A stretch of 64,000 nt of DNA from CAXTPV01 sp965276715 (GTDB lineage: Bacteria; Pseudomonadota; Alphaproteobacteria; Acetobacterales; Acetobacteraceae), in the NCBI GenBank assembly GCA_965276715.1, contig OZ255622.1:2914001-2978000 (forward strand), in the 5' to 3' direction. The position numbers and the translations under genes were made by a program. This document shows positions 7,868 through 16,513 of this stretch, piece by piece. The stretch's first letter is position 1. Each line of letters opens with the position of its first letter. Below the pieces are notes generated by a model. It was not told the origin of the DNA. It ran no database searches and saw nothing but the letters and a program-made list of their open reading frames with translations.

Positions 7868-8800
7868 ATGTCGGGCGTCATCGGATTGCTCGCCGCCAGC
7901 GGAGCCGTCTCCTCCCTTGTCTCACCGGCCGTCGGCCGCCTCGTCGATCTCATTCCCGATCCCGAGAAACGCGCCGAGGAGGCGGCCAACGCGGCATCCG
8001 CGCTGATGGCCGCCGATCAGGCGATCGCCTCGCAGCAGAACGCGATCAATCTCAGGGAGGCCGGCAACGAGAGCCTCTTCGTCTCCGGCTGGCGCCCGTT
8101 CATCGGTTGGTCGTGCGGGGCCGCCCTGCTCTGGCAGGTCCTCCTCGCACCGTTCGCGAAATTCAATCTGGCGGCGATCGGTTACCATCCAAACCTGCCC
8201 GAACTCGACTCCTCATGGATCTCCGCCATCCTGATCCCGATGCTGGGCCTCGGCACCATGCGGACCGTCGAGAAGCTGCAAGGTGTCGCCGGCCCCCTGA
8301 TGGGCCAGCCGAGGCCATCCGCCCCGCCTCCGGCCGATCCGCCCGCGCCCAGCGAGCCTCTCCCACCGCGGCCCGCGCTCCCCGCCGCGCCCGCGCGTGA
8401 CGCCGCCACCGCCGACGTGATGGCGCGCACCCTATGGGGAGAGGCGAGAAGCGAGGGCCGCGTCGGCATGGAGGCGGTCGCCGCCGTTATCCGTCGACGC
8501 GCGCAATATCCGCGCTGGTGGGGCAGCGACATCCGCTCGGTCTGTCTGGCGCCGTATCAGTTCTCCTGCTGGCTGCCGACTGACCCGAACCGGCCCAAGC
8601 TCGAGGCCGTGACCGGCGACGACGACGAGTTCCGGATGGCGCTGGCGATCGCCGACCAGGCCATGGCGGGTTCGCTCAGCGACCCGACCAATGACGCCGA
8701 CAGCTATGCCAACCTGTCGGTCGTCCATCCGCGCTGGGCCGATGCCGCCCGGCAGACCGCGGTCATCGGCCGCCATACCTTCTTCCGGCTCGAGACCTAG
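7868..8800 (+). CDS. Fusion of a three-helix holin-like domain and a SleB-type cell wall hydrolase
   Basis: A 310-residue protein. Residues 1 to about 145 resemble phage holins of the 3-TM type: an amphipathic start, a charged segment (IPDPEKRAEEAANAASALMA) and hydrophobic segments around WRPFIGWSCGAALLWQVLLA and ISAILIPMLGLGTM. A Pro/Ala-rich linker follows (about 150-183). Residues about 185-310 form a SleB/Hydrolase_2 domain (VMARTLWGEARSEGRVGMEA with the conserved Glu, SCWLPTDPN, GRHTFFRL). Holin and lysin are normally separate genes; here a single frame encodes both, starting at an ATG with GGGAG seven bases upstream. It probably derives from a prophage or lysis module; no other phage gene is nearby. 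Confidence 0.82.
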   Translation: MSGVIGLLAASGAVSSLVSPAVGRLVDLIPDPEKRAEEAANAASALMAADQAIASQQNAINLREAGNESLFVSGWRPFIGWSCGAALLWQVLLAPFAKFNLAAIGYHPNLPELDSSWISAILIPMLGLGTMRTVEKLQGVAGPLMGQPRPSAPPPADPPAPSEPLPPRPALPAAPARDAATADVMARTLWGEARSEGRVGMEAVAAVIRRRAQYPRWWGSDIRSVCLAPYQFSCWLPTDPNRPKLEAVTGDDDEFRMALAIADQAMAGSLSDPTNDADSYANLSVVHPRWADAARQTAVIGRHTFFRLET

Positions 8801-9091
8801 CAGGCCGATCCGAGACCAGCCTCCCACCACAGGCTGCCCGAGTGGTCCCGAAACACATGTTTCGTGAAGACGCTGCTACGATGACGCGCAGGGCGGAAAC
8901 GGACGCACCGAACCCGACGCCGACACTTTCGGCCGCAGGCGTCACCGCTTCCGCCCTGCCATCTCGACCGTGATCCGGCGGTCCGCGCGTCACCTGCCCG
9001 CCGATCATAGTCCAAGCGATCGCCTCGACCGACGCTTTGGCCCGGCTGCTTTTCGCTGTTACAGTCGGCTCGTCAAGTGTGGAGGGTGGCC
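8801..9091. other. Intergenic stretch before the Tae4/Tai4 pair
   Basis: Both strands read as short, composition-driven open frames with no recognisable protein. No clear promoter or terminator is visible. A GGAGGG ribosome binding site lies at its very end (9081-9086), serving the Tae4-like gene. Confidence 0.45.
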
Positions 9092-9691
9092 ATGGCGGCC
9101 CAGCCTGCGGGAATGCGGTCGTCCGGGTTCCGGCCCCGCTTCGCGATGATGTGGGCCATCTACACCGACGTGGCGCCCGTCGCCGACGAGACGTACCTCG
9201 ACGGCGTGATCGCGAGCCTCTCCAAGGTCGGAGACAAGATCGGCGGCACGGTCAAGAAGAACTTCGATCAGGGCGTCGCCGACATACGCGCGTCCCCATC
9301 GGGCGCCTACCCGTCACACCCGACCGGCTTCACCAACGCCTGCGCAACCCGGATGAGCTACGTGCTCAACTACAGCGGTGTTCCAGTGCCGAAGCTCGAC
9401 GGCTTCACCGTCACCGGCGCCGACCACAAGAACTACATCTTCCGGGTTCGCAAGATGGAAGAATCCATCGGTCAGATCTTCGGGCCTCCCGATGTCGCGA
9501 AAGGTCCCGACGCCAGCCGTAAGGACTTCGCGGGCAAGACCGGCATCATCGCGTTCGACGTCCCGTTCGCCGACGCCTCCGGTCACGTCACCCTCTGGAA
9601 TGGGACCAAGGCTGTCGACGAGGACTACTTCGAGCCCCAGTCACGACACAACTTGCCACTGGTCGGCGCACGATTGTGGATCTGCCCATGA
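9092..9691 (+). CDS. tae4: Type VI secretion amidase effector, Tae4 family
   Basis: A 199-residue NlpC/P60-like amidase that would cut peptide cross-links in peptidoglycan of rival cells. I chose the ATG at 9092, with GGAGGG five bases upstream. The catalytic Cys lies in GFTNACATRMSYVLNYSGV (about residue 84) and the catalytic His in ASGHVTLWNGT (about 165). Between them, GADHKNYIFRVRKMEESIGQ matches the Tae4 core. The gene overlaps its immunity gene by ATGA. No type VI structural gene (tssA-M, hcp, vgrG) lies in the window, so secretion depends on genes elsewhere. Confidence 0.9.
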   Translation: MAAQPAGMRSSGFRPRFAMMWAIYTDVAPVADETYLDGVIASLSKVGDKIGGTVKKNFDQGVADIRASPSGAYPSHPTGFTNACATRMSYVLNYSGVPVPKLDGFTVTGADHKNYIFRVRKMEESIGQIFGPPDVAKGPDASRKDFAGKTGIIAFDVPFADASGHVTLWNGTKAVDEDYFEPQSRHNLPLVGARLWICP

Positions 9692-10083
9692 GATCCGCCT
9701 TCGCCGCCTGCACCGTTCTGCTCGCGATCTCTTCCCGATCCGTCGCCAAGGACGTGTCGCAGAACCAGGCGCAGGACATCTTCCACGCCGATCCCTCGAC
9801 GCTCTTTCGCGACTACGCCCTGAGCGCATGTCTCGGCCAAGCCTTCCCGCAGATCAGTCCCGAGACAAGTGCGGCCGCCAGCGGCTACGTCCAGTATGGC
9901 GACGGTCCCTACGACGCCTACACCAAGGCGGACGCGCTCGCGCACGCCTTCCTGCAACGACAATATCCGAGCCAGACCGGCGCCAAGATGAGCGTCATGA
10001 AGTGCATCGACTTCATGCACAGCGCGGAAGTCGCCGCACTCGTCACCCGCTACTTCCCGCCGGCTGACAGCAGATCCAGATAG
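9688..10083 (+). CDS. tai4: Type VI amidase immunity protein, Tai4 family
   Basis: A 131-residue secreted protein starting at the ATG (9688) that overlaps the Tae4 stop. A signal peptide (about MRSAFAACTVLLAISSRSVA) targets it to the periplasm, where it would block Tae4. The mature part fits Tai4: LFRDYALSACLGQAF, YVQYGDGPYDAYTKA, then FLQRQYPSQTGAKMSVMKCI and DFMHSAEVAALVTRYF. Two conserved Cys are present (ALSAC and VMKC). Confidence 0.9.
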   Translation: MRSAFAACTVLLAISSRSVAKDVSQNQAQDIFHADPSTLFRDYALSACLGQAFPQISPETSAAASGYVQYGDGPYDAYTKADALAHAFLQRQYPSQTGAKMSVMKCIDFMHSAEVAALVTRYFPPADSRSR

Positions 10084-10149
10084 CGACCCCTCGCGTTTTC
10101 CGGGATCAACGGCGACGACACTCGACACGATCGATGGAGCCACGCACCC

Positions 10150-10491
10150 GTGCTGACAGCGTCTTGCCATTGCGGACTGGTCCGCCTCGAGGTCGACTTG
10201 CCGCCATCCTACCTCAACGAATGCCACTGCTCGATCTGCCGCCGTTACGGCGTTCGCTGGGGCTACCATCGGCCCGACGCGGTCCGTCTGCTCTGCGACG
10301 CGGCCGACACGCAGATCTATGCCTGGGGCGAACGGAACCTCGAGTTCCACCGCTGCCGCGTCTGCGGCTGCGTCACGCATTGGCTGTGCGTCACCGACGA
10401 CGAGCCGCGAATGGGGGTCAACGCTCGCCTGTTCGACCCGGTGGACATGGCCGCGGTTCCGGTGCGCCGATCGGACGGGCCGCGCGCGTAG
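10150..10491 (+). CDS. GFA family (glutathione-dependent formaldehyde-activating-like) zinc protein
   Basis: A 113-residue protein from a GTG start. It carries the GFA Cys pattern: CHCG at 7-10, NECHCSICRRYG at about 24-35, and HRCRVCGCVTHW at about 67-78. These Cys bind zinc in the family. Most members are not true formaldehyde-glutathione enzymes, so the substrate is unknown. The protein is slightly short but contains the whole metal-binding core. Confidence 0.88.
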   Translation: MLTASCHCGLVRLEVDLPPSYLNECHCSICRRYGVRWGYHRPDAVRLLCDAADTQIYAWGERNLEFHRCRVCGCVTHWLCVTDDEPRMGVNARLFDPVDMAAVPVRRSDGPRA

Positions 10492-10539
10492 CATGATGCG
10501 CCGTCTGGATGCGTGGTCGGATCGGCGCCGAATGATGCC

Positions 10540-11250
10540 ATGAGCCGGCTCATCTATCTCGCACCCTCGGTGCCCGCATTCATCGTCGCGATCGTCGGCT
10601 GCCTGCCCTGGTTTCGGCCTACCCGCCCGATCTGGCTGTTCGCCTGTCTCGGCTACATCCTCGCCGACGAGGCGATCACGTTCGCAAGCCTCCATCTGGT
10701 CGCCGGTCTAGATCGGAACTGGATCGGCAAGGCTTTCTCGGCCGCGCTCGCCTGTCTCGTCATCGCCGTCCTCGGTCCCAGCCGCACCGAATTGCCGCTC
10801 GGCCTTCCCACCGGACGGCGCGCATGGGCGTGGACCTTCGCTGGCATGCTCGTGGCCACACTCTTCACCGCCTCCGTCAGCTTCGCCCTCCGTGATCACA
10901 CCGTTCCGAGCATAGGCACGATCGCCTACGAGGCCACGATGCCGGGACTGGCCGAGGAGCTCTGCTGGCGCGGCCTGGTCTTCCTCTTCCTCGGACGGGC
11001 CTATCGGCGCCCGGATCAGACGCTCAATTTCGTTCCGGCGGCGATCACGTCCACGCTGATGTTCGGACTGCTCCACGGCATCACCATCGACCACGGATCG
11101 ACGAGGTTCGCCTGGATACCCTTCCTTTTCGCCTCGCTCTTCGCAGCCTTGGCGGCGATCCTGCGGCTCCGGGCCAGAAGTCTTCCCGCGCTCATCGCGA
11201 CACACAACATCACCAACGTCTGCAGCGATCTGGTCAACGCCCTGCCATGA
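10540..11250 (+). CDS. CPBP family intramembrane metalloprotease
   Basis: A 236-residue polytopic membrane protein. The diagnostic motifs are present: EELCWRG (EExxxR, about residues 141-147), a His in LMFGLLHGIT and a His-Asn in IATHNITNVCSD. These form the metal site of CAAX-type/Abi proteases embedded in the inner membrane. In bacteria such proteins serve in bacteriocin self-immunity, maturation or stress responses; the substrate here is unknown. I chose the ATG at 10540 because it directly precedes the first helix. It converges on the YeiH-like gene. Confidence 0.9.
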   Translation: MSRLIYLAPSVPAFIVAIVGCLPWFRPTRPIWLFACLGYILADEAITFASLHLVAGLDRNWIGKAFSAALACLVIAVLGPSRTELPLGLPTGRRAWAWTFAGMLVATLFTASVSFALRDHTVPSIGTIAYEATMPGLAEELCWRGLVFLFLGRAYRRPDQTLNFVPAAITSTLMFGLLHGITIDHGSTRFAWIPFLFASLFAALAAILRLRARSLPALIATHNITNVCSDLVNALP

Positions 11251-11265
11251 TCCACTGCAAATCCC

Positions 11266-12288
11266 TCAACGCACCCCCAGAAGCCAGATCAACCCCAGGC
11301 TGATGCTGCACAGAACCAGCAGCGACAGCGTCACCGCCGCCGTCACGGCGCCACCTGCCCGCGCCACCACCCGGACATCGACGCCCAGACCCAGCCCCGC
11401 CATCGACACCGTCGTCAACAACGCCGCCACAGCCTTGATCGGCGCGATCCACGCGTGCGGCACGACCCCCGTCGCCCGCAGCACGGCGACGGCCAGGAAC
11501 CCCACGATGAACCAGGGCACCAATTGGCCCAGCTTGAGCCGCCCCGCGCCGGCCCGCGTCCCGGACGCCAACAGCGACACCGCCAGCACCACCGGCCCGA
11601 GCATCAGCACCCGGACCAGCTTGACGACCGTCCCCACCTGGTTGCTCAGCGCGCCGATCGGCAACGTTGCCGCCAGCACCTGCGGCACCGCATACACGCT
11701 CAATCCCGCCAACAGCCCATATTGCGTCAGCGACATGTGCAGAATGGGAACCAGCAGCGGCAGCAGCAGCACCACCGCGACGCCGAGCACGGCCGTGAAC
11801 GCGATCGACGACGCGATGTCGTCCGCATCCGCGCCGATCACCGGTGCCACCGCCGCGATCGCCGAATTGCCGCAGATCGAGTTCCCGCACGCGATCAGCA
11901 GCGACATCCGCCAGTGCAGCCCGAGCACGCGGCTGATCGCATAGCTCGTCCCGATCGCGACCGCGACCACCAGCACGATGCCGCCCAGCAGCGCCGGCCC
12001 AAGGGCCGCGACCGCACGCACGCTCACCGACGCGCCCAGCAGCATCACCGCGATCTCGAGCAGGATCCTCGCACTGAACTCGATCCCGCCGCGCCAGCGC
12101 GCGCCGGGCGTCCATACCGCCCGCGTCACGACGCCCAGCAGGATCGCGAGCACCAGCGCCTCCAGATAAGGCTGACCGGCAACACGAACTTCCAGACGCT
12201 CCAGCACGATCGCCGCCAGCGTCACGCCCACGCAAAGCGCGACACCCGGCACGACCGCGATGATGAACAAGCGTGCCTGCGACATCAT
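11266..12288 (-). CDS. YeiH-type putative sulfate exporter family transporter
   Basis: A 340-residue inner-membrane protein with about ten hydrophobic segments. Family markers (UPF0324/YeiH, PF03601) are the conserved ACGNSICGNSAIAAVAPVIG (about 133-152) and LSNQVGTVVKLVRVLMLGP. YeiH-type proteins are proposed to export sulfite or sulfate-like anions, based on neighbours in other genomes; no sulfur gene is nearby here. It lies 4 bp upstream of the next minus-strand gene's stop, so the two could share a transcript. Confidence 0.9.
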   Translation of the reverse strand: MMSQARLFIIAVVPGVALCVGVTLAAIVLERLEVRVAGQPYLEALVLAILLGVVTRAVWTPGARWRGGIEFSARILLEIAVMLLGASVSVRAVAALGPALLGGIVLVVAVAIGTSYAISRVLGLHWRMSLLIACGNSICGNSAIAAVAPVIGADADDIASSIAFTAVLGVAVVLLLPLLVPILHMSLTQYGLLAGLSVYAVPQVLAATLPIGALSNQVGTVVKLVRVLMLGPVVLAVSLLASGTRAGAGRLKLGQLVPWFIVGFLAVAVLRATGVVPHAWIAPIKAVAALLTTVSMAGLGLGVDVRVVARAGGAVTAAVTLSLLVLCSISLGLIWLLGVR

Positions 12289-12292
12289 TCCG

Positions 12293-12973
12293 CTATCGCC
12301 CAGACGGCACGAACGCCAGCATCCCCCGCTGATAGGTCTCCACCACCACGCTGAACGCTTCCCCGGCCCGGGTCGTCAGCACCGCCCGGTGCCGCAGGAT
12401 CTCCGCGGGCATCGGAACCGCCCCAGCCCCATCGGCCGGCAGCCCCGTCATCTCCCACCCCGCCGCCAGCGGCCGCCACAGCAGCGTCGCCTCCACCGTG
12501 TGCCGCGAGAACCCCAACGGCAGCACCACCCGCCCGAACGGCGTGTCGGTCGTCTCCAGCGCCCGCCTCATTGACGGCGTCAGCAAGCGCGGCACATACC
12601 AGTTGTCCGCCTCCGACAGCACCCGGCCGCCGCAGGACAAACGCACCCGCCGGTAACGGATCGGCTCGTGAGCCCCGACCGCAAGATCGCGCCTGACCTC
12701 AGGCGTCGCCGGGCGCTCCACGCCTCTGACAAGCTCCGCCCTGATCCTGTCCGTATCGGCCAGGTGATGCACGGCGCACCACCGTTCCAGCGTCAGCGTC
12801 GCACTGTCATGCGACAGCAGGTCAGCGTTCAGCGTCTCCAGCACCGCCGTCATTTCGAGCCGCGCGAGACCCGTGTCCGGGATCGACTGCCCGGCAGCAA
12901 TGCCCGACGCCAGTACGCCCGCGCCGGTCGCTCCCGCCAGAAGCTCACGGCGCCGAGGGCGTCTCGCCCGCAT
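12293..12973 (-). CDS. Secreted chorismate-lyase-like (UbiC/DUF98 fold) protein
   Basis: A 226-residue protein with a twin-arginine-like leader (RRPRRRELLAGATGAGVLAS). The mature region resembles the UbiC-associated lyase fold: LTLERWCAVHHLADTDRIRA, the core EADNWYVPRLLTPSMRRALE, then TPFGRVVLPLG, and near the C-terminus a conserved Glu in FSVVVETYQRGML. Chorismate pyruvate-lyase is normally cytoplasmic, so a secreted version must have another substrate or a sensing role. It starts 29 bp inside the end of the purine permease gene, indicating co-expression. Confidence 0.72.
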   Translation of the reverse strand: MRARRPRRRELLAGATGAGVLASGIAAGQSIPDTGLARLEMTAVLETLNADLLSHDSATLTLERWCAVHHLADTDRIRAELVRGVERPATPEVRRDLAVGAHEPIRYRRVRLSCGGRVLSEADNWYVPRLLTPSMRRALETTDTPFGRVVLPLGFSRHTVEATLLWRPLAAGWEMTGLPADGAGAVPMPAEILRHRAVLTTRAGEAFSVVVETYQRGMLAFVPSGR

Positions 12974-14042
12974 ACTCGTCCCAGTGGCCCACGATCTCGT
13001 TCACCACCGAACTGCCGGTGAGGTAAACGTCCGTCAGGCTCTCGGAAAACGCCGAGTAGCCTGTCCCGCTCGAGTCGCTTGCCAGCAACTGCGCCGCACT
13101 CTGTCCCGGATGCGGAACCGCGAAGTCGCTCGCCGCACGCAGGTCGAGCACCCGGTGGTAATCGATCTTCCCCACCTGCGACAGGAACGTCAGCGCCTGC
13201 ATGTAGCCCGCATCCTCCTCCGACGTCATCGTGAAGGTCGCGCGGCCGTGGCTCCAGTAGTTCACCCAGTTCTCCGCCCAGGTGTTGAGCAATCCGCCGA
13301 CCCAGAACGTGCCGGCCGCCAGCGTGTCGCCCTTCAACACCTGCGGCGGTGCTTGCGTTTTCGGAAATGCGGTGTACAGCGCCCGCAAGCTCTTCAAATT
13401 CGCCGTATCCGGCAGCGTCACGTGGGCATGACTGTATCGATACGCCCACCGCACGAAGCCCGCGTCGAGGTGGAACAGGTTCACCCCGTTGACCGAGCTC
13501 GCCGGCGGCACCGGCTTCTGATACGGCGCCGTCCGCCCGAGCGGAACATAGCCTGTCGTCCAGCCGGGCGGGATTTCGCGCGCATCGATCTCGTAGGCGA
13601 GGTCGCCGTCGACGACATACTCCGCCCACGCCGCCGATCCCGCCGGCGCGACGTTCGGATCGGTGCCCGCGATGCCCGCCAGCATCCAGTAGGCGTGGCT
13701 CAAATCGAACCGTTGATCGTTCGCGAGCGCGGTGATCGACGCCGCCATGTGCACCGGTCCTTCGCCGGTTTCGATCCCGAGCACCTGCTTGTCCGGATTA
13801 TAGCGGAGATGGTGGTAGCCCTGCGGGAACGGCAGCACGACCGGCAGCGGGAAGTTCACCACCCAGGTGTTGAACTCGCCAGGCGCCTTGATATCGTCGC
13901 CCGTATCGAACGTCGTCACCACGACGAACCGGACCGGGATCGGTCCCGCTGCACTGCTCGGTTGCGCGTGCGCCGCCGGCGCGAGCAGCAGGCAGATCGT
14001 TGCCGCCAGCCCGACCCGCCTCGATTTGATGAAGCCTGCCAT
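12945..14042 (-). CDS. Purine nucleoside permease (NUP family) secreted protein
   Basis: A 365-residue protein. I chose the ATG at 14042 (MAGFIKSRRVGLAATICLLL) because GAGGAG lies seven bases upstream. An AHA cleavage site ends the signal peptide. Family features are PVRFVVVTTFDTGDDIKAPGE, FNTWVVNFPL, DLSHAYWMLAGIAGTDPNVA and GSAAWAEYVVDGDLAYEIDA. Homologues (PF06516) are known in fungi as purine nucleoside permeases and resemble nucleoside phosphorylases, so a periplasmic nucleoside-binding or cleaving role is possible. The C-terminus overlaps the next gene. Confidence 0.85.
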   Translation of the reverse strand: MAGFIKSRRVGLAATICLLLAPAAHAQPSSAAGPIPVRFVVVTTFDTGDDIKAPGEFNTWVVNFPLPVVLPFPQGYHHLRYNPDKQVLGIETGEGPVHMAASITALANDQRFDLSHAYWMLAGIAGTDPNVAPAGSAAWAEYVVDGDLAYEIDAREIPPGWTTGYVPLGRTAPYQKPVPPASSVNGVNLFHLDAGFVRWAYRYSHAHVTLPDTANLKSLRALYTAFPKTQAPPQVLKGDTLAAGTFWVGGLLNTWAENWVNYWSHGRATFTMTSEEDAGYMQALTFLSQVGKIDYHRVLDLRAASDFAVPHPGQSAAQLLASDSSGTGYSAFSESLTDVYLTGSSVVNEIVGHWDEYAGETPSAP

Positions 14043-14115
14043 GGTCATTCTCCTCATCCACCGCCTCGGCCAGATCCGCCATCAGTCCTCAACCCGGCCG
14101 GCTTGGCAACGCCCG

Positions 14116-14898
14116 TCACATCCCCCGCGACAGCGACGCCAGCCTCCCGAGCAGTCCCAGGAAATCCGACGACGGAAGCGCCAGGCCTCCCTCGAACGGA
14201 AAATCCAGCATCCGCGCCAGCACCAGGATGCTTGTCGTTCCCGCCGCGAACGTCGCCGTGAACGCGACCGCGATCCACCTGCTCTCGATCGCCGACAGCG
14301 ACACGAACAGCACCAGCACCGTCTCGAACACGATCAGCACCGTCCACAGCGCCGCCGGCACGCCGAGCCGTGCCTGGAAGATGCGCTCCTCCCGCTGCGC
14401 GTGCGCCTGCTGCAGGAGTTGCTGGATCTGGTCGCGGTCCCTCGTTTCGAGTCCCGCCACCGCCCGCACCAGTCGCACCAGCTCGTCCACCGTCCCGGGA
14501 TCCGCCGCCCGGCGCCGCGCCATCACCTCCCATTCCGTATCCACCGCCGACTTGACGTACGCCGTCTCGAGCGACAGCACCCGGCGCGCTTCCTCCTTCG
14601 GCAGCGCCGACGCGATCATCCCGGCGCCATGCAGCGCGCTGCACTCGCCACTGATCGCCTGCGCCGCGCCGTTGTAGCCGTCCCAGCACGAGTTGAAGAC
14701 GAACGCGAGCAGCACCGCGAACACCACGCCGAGCTGCAGGAACACCACCGCGCCGAACTCCTGGTGCGTCTTGCGGTGCGCGACATGCACCCGGTGCTGT
14801 GCCAGCAGGCTCAGCCCGCCGCCCGCGGCACTCGCCGCCAGCACCAGCATGATCGCGACCGCATCGCTCACCCCGGCCCCTCCGTCGTCGACGTCCAT
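14116..14898 (-). CDS. DUF4239 (bestrophin-like) membrane protein
   Basis: A 260-residue inner-membrane protein with paired N-terminal helices (about 12-30 and 48-68), a long soluble central region with charged helices (ARRVLSLETAYVKSAVDTEW), and two C-terminal helices around ALWTVLIVFETVLVLFVSLS. The C-terminal FPFEGGLALPSSDF is the DUF4239 hallmark. Function is unknown; the family is distantly related to bestrophin channels. A GTG at 14871 is an alternative start that would remove an acidic leader. Confidence 0.82.
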   Translation of the reverse strand: MDVDDGGAGVSDAVAIMLVLAASAAGGGLSLLAQHRVHVAHRKTHQEFGAVVFLQLGVVFAVLLAFVFNSCWDGYNGAAQAISGECSALHGAGMIASALPKEEARRVLSLETAYVKSAVDTEWEVMARRRAADPGTVDELVRLVRAVAGLETRDRDQIQQLLQQAHAQREERIFQARLGVPAALWTVLIVFETVLVLFVSLSAIESRWIAVAFTATFAAGTTSILVLARMLDFPFEGGLALPSSDFLGLLGRLASLSRGM

Positions 14899-14953
14899 TG
14901 GACCTCACCACGGCCAGCACGCAAGATCGAGACACCCTGCCCGGAGCCGCCCC

Positions 14954-16471
14954 ATGCCAGACACTCCTCTCCCTCACGCGATCGATCCTCTCGCCCTGTC
15001 GGTCGCCGACATCGAGACCGCCTTCGCCGATGGCCGCTTCACGTCCGAGCAGCTCACCCGGGCCTGCCTCGACCGGATCGCCGCTCTCAACCCGACCTTG
15101 AATGCCATCGTCTTCCCGAACCCCACGGCACTCGCCGACGCGCGCGCGATCGATACGCGCCGTGCCGCCGGCGAAACGCTCGGGCCTCTCGCGGGCGTCC
15201 CCGTCGTCGTCAAGGACCCGATGGACATGGTGGGCTTCCCCACCACCGCCGGCTGGTCCCTGCTGAATGCCCGCACCGGCGGCGTCGACCTGATGCCTGC
15301 CACCGACTCCCCCGTCGTCGCCCGCATGCGTGCCTCCGGCGCCATCATCCTCGGCAAGACCAACGTCCCCATCCTCAGTTGCTCCGGCAGCCATGCGAAC
15401 GACAGTTGGGCCGGCCCGACACTGAACGCCGCCGGTCCCGAATTCCTGCCCGGCGGCAGCAGCGCCGGCACCGCGACCGCGGTCGCCTCCGGCATGGCCA
15501 TCCTCGGCCTCGCCGAGGAGACCGGCGGCTCGATCCAGAACCCCGCCTCCGCGCAGGGCCTCGTCGGGATCAAGCCCACCTTCGCCCTCGTTCCCAACGC
15601 CGGTGTCATGCCGCTCTCCGCGCTGCGCGACGTCGTGGGCCCCATCGCCCGCTGCGTCCGCGACGCCGCACTCTGCCTCGACGTTCTCGCGGGCTTCACC
15701 GCCGAGGATCCCAAAACCATCGCCGGCGTCGGCCACCGACCGAAAGGCGGCTACACCGCGCACCTGCGTCCCGATGCACTCGCCGGCAAACGCCTCGGCC
15801 TCTATGGCCCCGGCTGGCGCGATCAGACACTGTCCGACGAGGCGACCCGCCTCTACGACACCGCCTGCCGCAAGCTCGAAGCCCGCGGCGCCACCCTCGT
15901 CGCCGACCCGTTCCGCAACTCCGGGTTCGCTGGCCTGCGCGCGCCCGTCTCGCCGTCCATCGAGTTCGACGCGCGCGGCATGGAGTCGCTCCCCTTCGAC
16001 ATCCAGCGCTACCTCGAACGGCTCGGTCCCGATGCCGCGCTGCGCGGCTTCGCCGATTTCGCCGCCGCCACCGCGAGCGAGGATCCGTTCGCCCCGGATG
16101 GCGTGCTCGGTTTCATGCATCTCGTGGCGAACTTCACCGCCTGCCGTGCCGAACCGCAACGCCCGCCCGATCTTTCCGACTTCATCGCCGTGCGTGAAGC
16201 CTATCTCTCGATCTTCGACGAGGTCATGGCGCGCGAGCGACTCGACGCGCTGGTCTTCCCGCAGATGCGCAACCAATTGCCGCCTCTGTATGGACCCGGT
16301 GCCATCGCCGAGACCACCGTCAGCGAAATCAACATCGCCGGCCTGCCCGGCGTCACCATCCCCGCCGGCGCCTACGCCTCGGGCGCGCCGTTCGGATTGA
16401 TCTTCGTGGGGCGCGCCTGGAGCGAGGCCGACTTGCTCGGGTTCGCCTTCGATTATGAGAACGCGGCATGA
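14954..16471 (+). CDS. Amidase (amidase-signature family)
   Basis: A 505-residue serine hydrolase of the GatA-like amidase-signature group. The Ser-cisSer-Lys triad is visible: Lys in PVVVKDPMDM (about residue 83), the Gly/Ser-rich loop LPGGSSAGTATAVASGMA with the cis-Ser, and the nucleophile Ser in AEETGGSIQNPASAQGLVGI. Residues around SEINIAGLPGVTIPAG complete the fold. Substrate is unknown. I chose the ATG at 14954; the upstream extension overlaps the divergent DUF4239 gene. It is followed by a strong hairpin. Confidence 0.93.
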   Translation: MPDTPLPHAIDPLALSVADIETAFADGRFTSEQLTRACLDRIAALNPTLNAIVFPNPTALADARAIDTRRAAGETLGPLAGVPVVVKDPMDMVGFPTTAGWSLLNARTGGVDLMPATDSPVVARMRASGAIILGKTNVPILSCSGSHANDSWAGPTLNAAGPEFLPGGSSAGTATAVASGMAILGLAEETGGSIQNPASAQGLVGIKPTFALVPNAGVMPLSALRDVVGPIARCVRDAALCLDVLAGFTAEDPKTIAGVGHRPKGGYTAHLRPDALAGKRLGLYGPGWRDQTLSDEATRLYDTACRKLEARGATLVADPFRNSGFAGLRAPVSPSIEFDARGMESLPFDIQRYLERLGPDAALRGFADFAAATASEDPFAPDGVLGFMHLVANFTACRAEPQRPPDLSDFIAVREAYLSIFDEVMARERLDALVFPQMRNQLPPLYGPGAIAETTVSEINIAGLPGVTIPAGAYASGAPFGLIFVGRAWSEADLLGFAFDYENAA

Positions 16472-16474
16472 GGC

Positions 16475-16500
16475 TGGGGGGACAGGAGCCTGTCCCCCCA
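16475..16500. terminator. Bidirectional hairpin between convergent genes
   Basis: A 12-bp perfect stem TGGGGGGACAGG (16475-16486) and CCTGTCCCCCCA (16489-16500) separated by AG lies four bases after the amidase stop and 14 bp from the convergent MFS stop. There is no clear T-run on either strand, but its position between convergent ends suits a terminator for both. Confidence 0.65.
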
Positions 16501-16513
16501 GACCCCCCGGCAA

